From Candidatus Kapaibacterium sp. (GTDB taxonomy: Bacteria; Bacteroidota; Ignavibacteria; Kapaibacteriales; HRBIN21), in the NCBI GenBank assembly GCA_025055465.1, contig JANWXA010000060.1, positions 1-8,425 on the forward strand: a stretch of DNA of 8,425 nucleotides. The letters run 5' to 3'. Numbering within the stretch: the first letter of the stretch is position 1; every line of letters begins with the position of its first letter. Under the pieces are notes generated by a model. That model was not told the DNA's origin and did no database searches. It saw nothing but the letters and a program-made list of their open reading frames with translations. Shown piece after piece: positions 1-5,116 of the stretch. The position numbers and the translations under genes are program-made.

Positions 1-222
1 AGCTGGGAACGTGTACAAGCTACATTCACTGCTGGGCGTTCGGACCGCCGGATAGGTCAGACTAAGCACCGTAGTCATGGTGGATTCGGCGCGACCATCG
101 TTACTATAACCCCTGACTAAGAAGCGCACGCAAGGGAGAAGGGGCATCCTTTCACCCAGTGTCGACAGTAGCTTGTTGCCTCTCGCTGTGCTTTTTTGGC
201 GTGGGTGTTACGAGACTCTGTG
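1..222. other. Left edge, no secure gene
   Basis: No gene can be assigned with confidence. On the plus strand one frame is open from base 1 to a TAA at 118-120 (39 codons, ending in GFGATIVTITPD), which could be the 3' end of a gene lying to the left. On the minus strand another frame is open from base 207 to the edge and contains an ATG at 143-145 preceded by AAAGG, so a minus-strand gene running off the left edge is equally possible. Neither shows a recognisable motif, and both are short enough to be chance. A run of six T at 192-197 has no good hairpin before it, so I do not call a terminator there. Confidence 0.2.
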
Positions 223-253
223 TTGCAAAGTACTCTGTTTCAACGTAAATTTG
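223..253 (+). promoter_or_regulatory. Bacteroidota-type promoter before the barrel gene
   Basis: TTG at 223-225 and TAAATTTG at 246-253 are separated by 20 bases. This matches the -33 TTG / -7 TAnnTTTG arrangement of Bacteroidota primary-sigma promoters. The implied transcript would start near 258-262 and carry a leader of about 30 bases before the ATG at 293. It is the only one of the TAnnTTTG sites in this window that also has a good upstream element. It would drive the whole 293-2066 cluster. Confidence 0.55.
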
Positions 254-292
254 CATTGTCAGTGGATCTACTACAATCAGAGAAGGCTTCCG

Positions 293-999
293 ATGTGGTG
301 GATAGCGATTATGCTAGTCAGCATCTGCAGTGCCTTTGGACAGGGTCCGGCGGGACAGTTCGGCGGTGGTGGAATGGGTTACTTTGCACTTGGCGGACAG
401 ACCATGGCAGTTCGGGAGCTGCGCGATCGGCTTCAACAAGCGGGCTACGGTAGGCTCCCCGAGCAAGGGGTTTTCGTCGGGGGTGGTGGGGTAGGCTGGA
501 TAGGGCGCTTTTGTATTGGAGGGGAAGGATACGGGATGCTGGGGGAAAGGCGGTGGACACGGCGGGGGAGGTTCGGCTCAGGGGCGGTTGGGGTGCATTC
601 GTGCTGGGATATAGGCTACTGGTCTCCGAAAGTGTACAGATCTCCATGCTCGGGGGCCCAGGGGGTGGAAGCCTGGGGTTACTCTTGCGGCGGAGCGGTG
701 CTGTTGTCCCCTTTGACTCTCTGCTCCTGCGACCGGCGGGAAATGCGCGACTGAGTGCGGGTGGATGGCTTGTGCAAGCAGCGGTTGGAGTTGAGGCACA
801 GCTTTTTCCTGGACTCCTGGTGGGTTTTCGGGCAGGATATGTACTCCCTCTAGGCTGGGATGCACTTGCTCTGGAAGGGAGCGAGATGGTGCCGGGGGCC
901 CCGAAGGCTACACTCCAAGGGTGGTCCTTTCGAGTCTTCATAGGGGGTGGCATGCCGCTCTCCGGGGCTGATGTCCGCAGAGGAAGTGATGGGGATTGA
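293..999 (+). pseudogene. Frameshifted exported glycine-rich protein, probable beta-barrel
   Basis: The ATG at 293 follows AGAAGG at 281-286 and begins with a signal peptide (MWWIAIMLVSICSAFGQ, probable cleavage near AFG-Q). The mature part alternates glycine patches with hydrophobic strands (GGGGMGYFALGG, VFVGGGGVGWIGRFCIGGEG), as small outer-membrane beta-barrels do. The frame from 293 becomes arginine-rich and unconvincing after about 545 and ends at 754. The frame with a stop at 997-999 carries on the same style (GGWGAFVLGYRLL, LVGFRAGYVLPLGW, GWSFRVFIGGGMP). Adding one G to the G5 run at 541-545 would join them as GYGMLGGKAVDTAGEV, giving a protein of about 235 residues. The 3' end overlaps the regulator gene by 11 bases, so the full reading length was the ancestral gene. 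I do not know the function; exported or outer-membrane location is inferred. A true mutation and a homopolymer error in the assembly are both possible. Confidence 0.65.
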
Positions 1000-1303
1000 A
1001 CGCCTGGATCCGCTTCTTCATGAGCGTGTCCGCTTGGGGATCCTGGCACTTCTGGTCCAGCGAGGGAAGATGGACTTCCAGGCCCTCCGACGGGAGCTCA
1101 ACGTCACAGATGGCAACCTCTCACAGCACCTCCGTGTGCTGGAAGAGGCAGGGATCATTCGTGTGGACAAGGGCTTTGTCAGGCGCCGACCGCGCACGAT
1201 CTACGAGCTGACGGACCAGGGCCGGCAGCGGTTCGAGGCATATCTACAAGAGCTCCGGGCTCTGCTTGGAGCTCTGCTGGTGAATGTCTCACAGGCAGAG
1301 TAG
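989..1303 (+). CDS. Winged-helix transcriptional regulator
   Basis: A 104-residue DNA-binding protein, almost entirely one winged helix-turn-helix domain. Visible parts are LDPLLHERVRLGILALL (6-22), the helix-turn-helix with recognition helix TDGNLSQHLRVLEEAG (40-55), a basic wing with FVRRRPRTIYELT (63-75), and a C-terminal helix (77-97) likely to dimerise. The pattern of LDPLLH near the N-terminus, TDGNLSxHLxxLEEAG and RPRTxYxLTxxGR is that of the small stand-alone winged-helix proteins of the PF13601 type, related to MarR/ArsR folds. No cysteine cluster or ligand-binding domain is present. I chose the ATG at 989 because AGAGGA lies at 979-984; a GTG at 947 and an ATG at 971 are in frame but have weaker sites and add no domain residues. 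It overlaps the barrel gene by 11 bases and is followed closely by a membrane-protein gene, so it probably regulates its own cluster, perhaps as a repressor (inference). Confidence 0.88.
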   Translation: MGIERLDPLLHERVRLGILALLVQRGKMDFQALRRELNVTDGNLSQHLRVLEEAGIIRVDKGFVRRRPRTIYELTDQGRQRFEAYLQELRALLGALLVNVSQAE

Positions 1304-1307
1304 ACCA

Positions 1308-2066
1308 ATGGCTCAGCGCGCATCGGAAGAGATCCGGGATGTCCTTGAGGCGGTTGAGATTCTGCGCCTGCTCGTTACCCGGGCACGGGAAGAGCTACGC
1401 TCGGTGGCACCGTATCTTGTAAGCTTTGGGGCTTATTCGAGCCTGAATCTATTGCTGATGCTCTTGGGATACCGAGGACTGTGGGCAGAGCTACTTCTGC
1501 CTACCCTTGCGCTGGCGACCTCGTTGAAGTTTGGCCCATTCCCGACGGTGTTCCTGTGGGCGGCAGTTGCAGCCGCTGCTCTTGGCGTCCAGTGGCTCTT
1601 TCAGAATTCGCTGATTACGTGGAGCACCCTCTTCGTAGGAATCGGGGGGACGATGGGAGCAATGTATGTTATGGCGGAGCGTCGGGGTAGGCTCTACGAG
1701 GAACGGCTCGTGTTCTCCCCCCGGATTGCTGTAGGTTGGGGGATGCTAACGGCGGGGATGTGGCTGCTGGTGTTGTCCCCAACAATGCAGAAGGTGGGTA
1801 CTACCGCGCCGGAGCTCCATGGGGCCCTCTGGGGCTATGCAGTTGGACTGGGCTTGGTGGTAACGGGTCTCCTGTCTCCGTTACTCTTGTGGGCAGGGAT
1901 CATTGGGGTCGTTGGCGCACCCCTGGCCGCACTCTACCTCCGAAGTGAAGATGTCTTGCTGGCTGTCTTCCTTCTTATGGGGATAGCGATGATGGTAACG
2001 GGCTTCCGCTCCTTGCGGACGAAGCCGGTCATGGCCACAGGGCCTGACGTCTCGTCGCGAGGATAG
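1308..2066 (+). CDS. Multi-pass inner-membrane protein, unknown function
   Basis: A 252-residue protein that I do not recognise as a named family. The first 30 or so residues form a charged amphipathic helix (SEEIRDVLEAVEILRLLVTRAREEL). About seven or eight hydrophobic segments follow, near 34-53, 58-72, 79-99, 104-122, 140-158, 172-190, 192-211 and 216-233, with a basic loop (ERRGRLYEERL) between the fourth and fifth and a short hydrophilic tail. No transporter, enzyme or metal-binding motif is evident. The ATG at 1308 lies four bases after the regulator's stop. An in-frame ATG at 1284, inside the regulator gene, would add eight residues; both have weak ribosome sites. Close packing behind a winged-helix gene suggests co-transcription and possibly control by it, but what the protein transports or senses cannot be read from the sequence. 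Confidence 0.8.
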   Translation: MAQRASEEIRDVLEAVEILRLLVTRAREELRSVAPYLVSFGAYSSLNLLLMLLGYRGLWAELLLPTLALATSLKFGPFPTVFLWAAVAAAALGVQWLFQNSLITWSTLFVGIGGTMGAMYVMAERRGRLYEERLVFSPRIAVGWGMLTAGMWLLVLSPTMQKVGTTAPELHGALWGYAVGLGLVVTGLLSPLLLWAGIIGVVGAPLAALYLRSEDVLLAVFLLMGIAMMVTGFRSLRTKPVMATGPDVSSRG

Positions 2067-2098
2067 CACCAGAGGGCTGCTGGGCTCTTCGTATTTTT
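2065..2098 (+). terminator. Possible weak terminator after membrane-protein gene
   Basis: AGC-A-CCAG at 2065-2072 can pair with CTGGGCT at 2080-2086. This gives a seven-pair stem with one bulged A and a seven-base loop, beginning inside the stop codon of the membrane-protein gene. A run of five T follows at 2094-2098, but it is separated from the stem by seven bases, which is poor for an intrinsic terminator. The T run is also part of the promoter-like octamer at 2092-2099. Confidence 0.3.
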
Positions 2099-2099
2099 G
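2092..2099 (+). promoter_or_regulatory. TAnnTTTG promoter element before fbaB
   Basis: TATTTTTG matches the Bacteroidota -7 consensus TAnnTTTG and lies 26 bases before the fbaB ATG at 2126. No TTG is present about 20 bases upstream, so the -33 half is missing or degenerate. It implies that fbaB can be transcribed separately from the preceding cluster, with a very short leader. Confidence 0.4.
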
Positions 2100-2125
2100 T
2101 GTTTGCCATATCTCTGGGGACTGCA

Positions 2126-3229
2126 ATGGCGGAGGTAGCGGTTGTCCCAAAGGCAGGGTCTACTCGAGAGTCGGTGCTGGACTGGATAGAGGAGCTTTTA
2201 GGTGGTGAGCAGGCACAGTATCTGCTGGAGCATCGCTGTGCGACGATCCCCAAAGAGATGTTGCAGCTACCGGGTCCCGATTTCGTTGACCGCGTCTTCG
2301 CCCTCTCGGACCGCAATAATCGAGTCTTGCGGAATTTACAGTGGATCCTCTCTACGGGGCGCTTAGGGGGGACGGGTTATCTCTCTATCCTACCTGTTGA
2401 CCAGGGGGTGGAGCACTCTGCGGGGGCCAGCTTTGCCCCGAACCCGATCTACTTTGATCCGGAGAACATCGTGCGCTTGGCGATCGAGGGCGGATGCAAT
2501 GCCGTCGCGTCTACCTTCGGCGTCCTCGGCAGTGTTGCTCGAAAGTATGCCCACAAAATCCCGTTCATTGTCAAGCTCAACCACAACGAGCTGCTGACGT
2601 ATCCGAACAAGTACGACCAGGTGCTTTTTGGGACCGTCAAGCAGGCGTACGAGATGGGGGCAGCAGCCGTTGGTGCGACCATTTACTTTGGCTCCCCCGA
2701 GAGTGGCCGGCAGATACGGGAGATTGCCGAGGCCTTTGCGTATGCGCATGAGCTGGGGATGGCCACGGTGCTGTGGTGTTATCTACGCAACAGCGCCTTC
2801 AAGGCGGACAAGGACTACCACGTGGCGGCGGACCTCACAGGGCAGGCCAACCATTTGGGGGTAACGCTACGGGCAGACCTCATCAAGCAGAAACTGCCGG
2901 AAACGAATGGCGGCTTTGTGGCGCTGAAGTTTGGCCGCAGCAGTCCACTGATGTACGAGAAGCTCATGTCCGACCACCCGATCGACCTCTGTCGGTACCA
3001 GGTGGTGAACTGCTACATGGGCCGCATTGGCCTCATCAACAGTGGAGGGGAATCAAAGGGCGCCAGCGACTTTGCTGAAGCGGTGCGCACGGCGATCATC
3101 AACAAGCGGGCTGGAGGCATGGGGCTCATCTCGGGGCGGAAGGCCTTCCAGCGTCCCATGGAAGAAGGGGTTGCCCTGCTTCATGCAATACAGGATGTTT
3201 ACCTGAGTCGACTGGTGGATGTAGCATAA
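2126..3229 (+). CDS. fbaB: Class I fructose-bisphosphate aldolase
   Basis: Cytoplasmic glycolytic/gluconeogenic enzyme that cleaves fructose 1,6-bisphosphate to dihydroxyacetone phosphate and glyceraldehyde 3-phosphate through a lysine Schiff base, without metal. The 367 residues align from end to end with E. coli FbaB (350 residues) as I recall that sequence. Shared blocks include GTGYLSILPVDQGVEHSAG (near 82-100), VKLNHNE (149-155), VGATIYFGS, LRNSAFK, DLTGQANHL, NCYMGRIGLINSGG and RAGGMGLISGRKAF. Lys254 in ADLIKQK corresponds to the E. coli Schiff-base Lys237. The phosphate-binding GLINSGG and GLISGRKAF stretches are intact, so it should be active. The ATG at 2126 has GGGGA a few bases upstream; an in-frame GTG at 2099 would add nine residues with no match to the family and would fall within the apparent promoter. 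Its neighbours have no obvious metabolic link to it. Confidence 0.97.
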   Translation: MAEVAVVPKAGSTRESVLDWIEELLGGEQAQYLLEHRCATIPKEMLQLPGPDFVDRVFALSDRNNRVLRNLQWILSTGRLGGTGYLSILPVDQGVEHSAGASFAPNPIYFDPENIVRLAIEGGCNAVASTFGVLGSVARKYAHKIPFIVKLNHNELLTYPNKYDQVLFGTVKQAYEMGAAAVGATIYFGSPESGRQIREIAEAFAYAHELGMATVLWCYLRNSAFKADKDYHVAADLTGQANHLGVTLRADLIKQKLPETNGGFVALKFGRSSPLMYEKLMSDHPIDLCRYQVVNCYMGRIGLINSGGESKGASDFAEAVRTAIINKRAGGMGLISGRKAFQRPMEEGVALLHAIQDVYLSRLVDVA

Positions 3230-3235
3230 GCTGTG

Positions 3236-3243
3236 TATCTTTG
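3236..3243 (+). promoter_or_regulatory. TAnnTTTG promoter element before lipoprotein gene
   Basis: TATCTTTG fits TAnnTTTG and sits 44 bases before the ATG at 3288, in the 58-base gap after fbaB. No clear TTG lies at the proper upstream distance. The lipoprotein gene may have its own promoter here, or may also be read through from fbaB, since I see no terminator between them. Confidence 0.4.
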
Positions 3244-3278
3244 TGTGCCCATTAGGCGGGATGTGCCACAAGATAACG

Positions 3279-3284
3279 GAGGAG
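3279..3284 (+). promoter_or_regulatory. Strong Shine-Dalgarno site fixing the lipoprotein start
   Basis: GGAGGA lies within AACGGAGGAGACC directly before ATG 3288, the strongest ribosome-binding site in the window. It selects 3288 over the in-frame GTG at 3243, which would place 15 polar residues ahead of the signal peptide. Confidence 0.7.
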
Positions 3285-3287
3285 ACC

Positions 3288-4049
3288 ATGGTGTGGTGGC
3301 GAACAGCAGCAGTTGTTGGCGCTGTTGTTGCTCTGGTTGGCTGTGCGAAAGAGGAAAGTACCGGACCGACTCAGCCCCGAAACTACTTCCCCTTAGCTGT
3401 GGGGAACTGGTGGGTGTACTCAGGTATTCGGTTGGACACTTCCGGCGCGGAGATGCCAGGAACAGAGTGGCGGGACTCCATGGTAATCGTCGGACAGGTT
3501 ACACATGCGGGACGACAGAGCTACGTAGCCGTGAGGTACCGCGTAGGAGGGGGTATTCCCGATGTCCCCGATACTATGCTCCTGGCCACTGACGGGACGC
3601 GCCTGTACGTGTTTATCGAAGAGTTTCCTATTTTCGGGCCGACAGGGTGGGTTAAAGTGGCTGACTACTCGGCATCCTCGTGGGCCATTTGGGACACAAC
3701 CCTGACAAATGTGCCCATCGATTCTGCGAACTCTGCCGTCACAACCTCAGGGACGATGAGCTGGCGCGGGGAGAGAGGGGGAACGCTGTCCATGACCATC
3801 AAAGGGCGACAGGTGACGGCTCAGGAGTTCCGGATGCGGGCAACATACAATGGGAAGCTCTTCGTGGGGGGGACAGAGGTGGGTACTCTGTCTTTCACGC
3901 TCTCCCTCCGCCAGTGGGTAGCTGAGGGGATCGGGATCGTCCGCGAGCAGAGGGACCCATCGGAGCTGAGAATCCAGAGTCCCCTGGGAGGTGGCGTTGA
4001 GATGGAGGAAGGCGAACGCACAGTGTTGGTGGACTACCACGTCCGGTAG
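3288..4049 (+). CDS. Putative lipoprotein, unknown function
   Basis: A 253-residue protein with a lipoprotein signal peptide: MVWWR, a hydrophobic stretch (TAAVVGAVVALVG), then Cys19 in the lipobox LVGC. The acceptor cysteine is followed by a charged, flexible linker (AKEESTGPTQ). The mature part begins NYFPLAVGNWWVYSG, an opening common in uncharacterised lipoproteins of the Bacteroidota/Chlorobiota. It continues as beta-rich sequence with many tryptophan, tyrosine and threonine residues and no catalytic motif that I can name. The C-terminus ends in ERTVLVDYHVR. It is expected at the periplasmic face of the inner or outer membrane. It lies 58 bases after fbaB with a promoter-like octamer between them, so a functional link with the aldolase is doubtful. 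A degenerate copy of its last 30 codons follows at 4100-4189. Confidence 0.82.
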   Translation: MVWWRTAAVVGAVVALVGCAKEESTGPTQPRNYFPLAVGNWWVYSGIRLDTSGAEMPGTEWRDSMVIVGQVTHAGRQSYVAVRYRVGGGIPDVPDTMLLATDGTRLYVFIEEFPIFGPTGWVKVADYSASSWAIWDTTLTNVPIDSANSAVTTSGTMSWRGERGGTLSMTIKGRQVTAQEFRMRATYNGKLFVGGTEVGTLSFTLSLRQWVAEGIGIVREQRDPSELRIQSPLGGGVEMEEGERTVLVDYHVR

Positions 4050-4074
4050 TAGACCTCGGTTGGCGCTGGTGGTG

Positions 4075-4093
4075 GTACGGCGGTGTGCCGTAC
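4075..4093 (+). terminator. Perfect hairpin after lipoprotein gene
   Basis: GTACGGC (4075-4081) and GCCGTAC (4087-4093) form a perfect seven-pair stem with the loop GGTGT, 25 bases after the lipoprotein stop. No T run follows (AATCCCTCGG), so it is not a standard intrinsic terminator. It could stabilise the 3' end of the message, pause or help terminate transcription, or bind a dimeric protein. Its position suggests a transcript end. Confidence 0.35.
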
Positions 4094-4099
4094 AATCCC

Positions 4100-4189
4100 T
4101 CGGAGTTGAGGACCTGGCAGTTGCTCAGGAAGGGGGGGTGAGAGGGGTGTGAGGGACGCACTCTGTTAGTGGACTACTACGTCAAATAG
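4100..4189 (+). pseudogene. Degenerate duplicate of the lipoprotein 3' end
   Basis: These 90 bases align without gaps to the last 90 bases of the lipoprotein gene (3960-4049). I count 51 of 90 identities, concentrated at both ends. The start reads (P)SELR in both copies, and the end reads RTLLVDYYVK-stop against RTVLVDYHVR-stop. The middle has diverged and has an in-frame TGA at 4139-4141. No start codon or upstream body of a second gene fits in the 50-base gap, so this looks like the tail of a lost tandem paralogue or a partial duplication. Confidence 0.55.
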
Positions 4190-4197
4190 CGCAGTAC

Positions 4198-4281
4198 GGA
4201 GGGTTGGCCCAATTGGTAGGGCAGCGGTCTTGAAAACCGCCGGGCGAGGAGCCCTTGAGGGTTCGAGTCCCTCACCCTCCG
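4198..4281 (+). tRNA. tRNA-Ser (UGA anticodon)
   Basis: An 84-base class II tRNA with all arms visible. The acceptor stem GGAGGGT (4198-4204) pairs perfectly with ACCCTCC (4274-4280), and the discriminator base is G4281. The D arm is GCCC/GGGC. The anticodon stem is GCGGT/ACCGC with loop CTTGAAA, giving anticodon TGA at 4231-4233. The long variable arm has stem GGGC/GCCC (4242-4254), as expected for serine. The T arm is GAGGG-TTCGAGT-CCCTC. The 3' CCA is not encoded. It reads UCA and, by wobble, other UCN codons. No convincing promoter element is visible just upstream. I see no repeat of its 3' end elsewhere in the window, so there is no evidence of use as an integration site. Confidence 0.97.
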
Positions 4282-4737
4282 CAGGCGCAAGGGGGAGGGA
4301 GGCGGGATAGATGCCTTGGTAGAAGAAGAGGAGCTGTTCCACGACTGTGGGACAGGGGACAGCAGCAATCATAGGAGCTCTGGCTATTACGTGAGGCGGC
4401 TGCTCAACGGATGAAGACGCAGGGGGCCGGCAGGGTTCCGAACTGCTGCTCACTTACGCTCGGTAGCTGGTGGCTATGTTTGGGCGTTGAGCTGGGGCAA
4501 TGGGGGATGGGGGTTCTAAACCGCCAGTGGAGGGATCCGCTCGTCGTTGTAGAGTTGGCGGAGGTAGAAAGCGAGCGGCTGTGATGGTGACGTAGACAAA
4601 TGGTGACCCAGCAAATGCTACCCCGGTAGCAACGGAGAACGGGTGTTTTCAACAGTCAGCTTTTGCGAATTTTCCTCATAGTGCCATGGGGATGTTGTTT
4701 CTGTGAGCTCGGAGCAGGCGGTTAAGGTTGACGATGG
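4282..4737. other. Intergenic interval, no convincing gene
   Basis: This interval between the tRNA and the converging rlpA gene holds no supported gene. It contains a hairpin CTGTTCC/GGGACAG at 4334-4355 without a T run, a TAnnTTTG octamer at 4475-4482, and a short GCTACC/GGTAGC inverted repeat at 4617-4630. Short protein-like stretches occur on the minus strand in several frames, each broken by stops. I looked for the conserved cores of SRP RNA, RNase P RNA and tmRNA and did not see them. No inverted-repeat ends or transposase motifs were found. Confidence 0.5.
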
Positions 4738-4739
4738 CA

Positions 4740-5114
4740 TTAGCGAAGGACTTCACATTCCACCTCCACTACGCCCTCGCGGAGCATCTCCAGTGCTCTG
4801 GCGGCAGCTTCCGAGAGGTCTATGACGCGCTCTGGATGTTGTGGACCGCGGTCATTGATCCGAACGATGACGGAGCGGCCGTTGCGCAGGTTGGTGACCC
4901 GTAGCCGAGTGCCGAACGGTAGGGTGCGATGGGCAGCAGTCAATGCTTCCGGGGCATAGATTTCACCGCTGGCAGTGGGGCGTCCGGCGAATTCGCGACC
5001 GTAGAAAGAAGCGAATCCACGGAAACGGCTCAGCTCGGTACTGGAGAAGCGTACCGTAGAGGTGCAACCAGAGAGCCACAGCAGCAGGCCTACGGAGAGG
5101 AGTAGCCTCCGCAT
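4740..5114 (-). CDS. rlpA: RlpA-like lipoprotein (septal-ring lytic transglycosylase family)
   Basis: A 124-residue lipoprotein with signal MRRLLLSVGLLLWLSGC, acceptor Cys17. The rest is a single double-psi beta-barrel domain: GFASFYG (33-39), GRPTASGE (44-51), LTAAHRTLPFGTRLRVTNL (58-76), VRINDRGP (84-91) and VIDLSEAAA (97-105). His62 and Asp88 stand 26 residues apart, as do the catalytic His and Asp of Pseudomonas RlpA, so lytic activity on peptidoglycan glycan strands is plausible. The protein stops right after the barrel and has no C-terminal SPOR domain, so it cannot recognise denuded septal glycan in the way longer RlpA proteins do. It starts two bases after the tamB-like stop, implying translational coupling; no strong Shine-Dalgarno is visible. 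Sortase- or expansin-like barrels are less likely given the full RlpA motif set. Confidence 0.9.
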   Translation of the reverse strand: MRRLLLSVGLLLWLSGCTSTVRFSSTELSRFRGFASFYGREFAGRPTASGEIYAPEALTAAHRTLPFGTRLRVTNLRNGRSVIVRINDRGPQHPERVIDLSEAAARALEMLREGVVEVECEVLR

Positions 5115-5116
5115 GG

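Noticed and set aside
541..550. Programmed -1 frameshifting at GGGGGAAAGG
   Set aside because: In the incoming frame the codons are CTG GGG GAA AGG, which do not form the X XXY YYZ arrangement, and I see no clear downstream stimulatory structure. A base loss in the G run is simpler.
947..988. Earlier starts for the winged-helix regulator (GTG 947, ATG 971)
   Set aside because: They lack a good Shine-Dalgarno and add residues outside the domain; ATG 989 has AGAGGA at a suitable distance.
318..1049. A 243-codon open frame on the minus strand antisense to the barrel gene
   Set aside because: It is Pro/Ser/Arg-rich with no motif and lies opposite a glycine-rich gene, so it is a compositional shadow. 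The plus strand has the promoter, ribosome site, signal peptide and operon overlap.
3236..3279. Hairpin TCTTtGTG/CACAAGA between fbaB and the lipoprotein gene as an attenuator or riboswitch
   Set aside because: The stem needs a bulge, and its 5' arm overlaps the putative promoter octamer, so it would not be fully transcribed from that promoter. No known riboswitch core is visible.
4166..4453. Minus-strand open frames reading through the tRNA
   Set aside because: They are translations of the complement of tRNA-Ser, a well-known source of spurious ORFs; the tRNA fold is perfect.
4282..4739. Housekeeping RNA (SRP, RNase P, tmRNA) or transposase remnant in the long gap
   Set aside because: The conserved cores of these RNAs were not found by eye, and no terminal inverted repeats, target duplications or transposase catalytic motifs are visible. 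A covariance-model search would be decisive.
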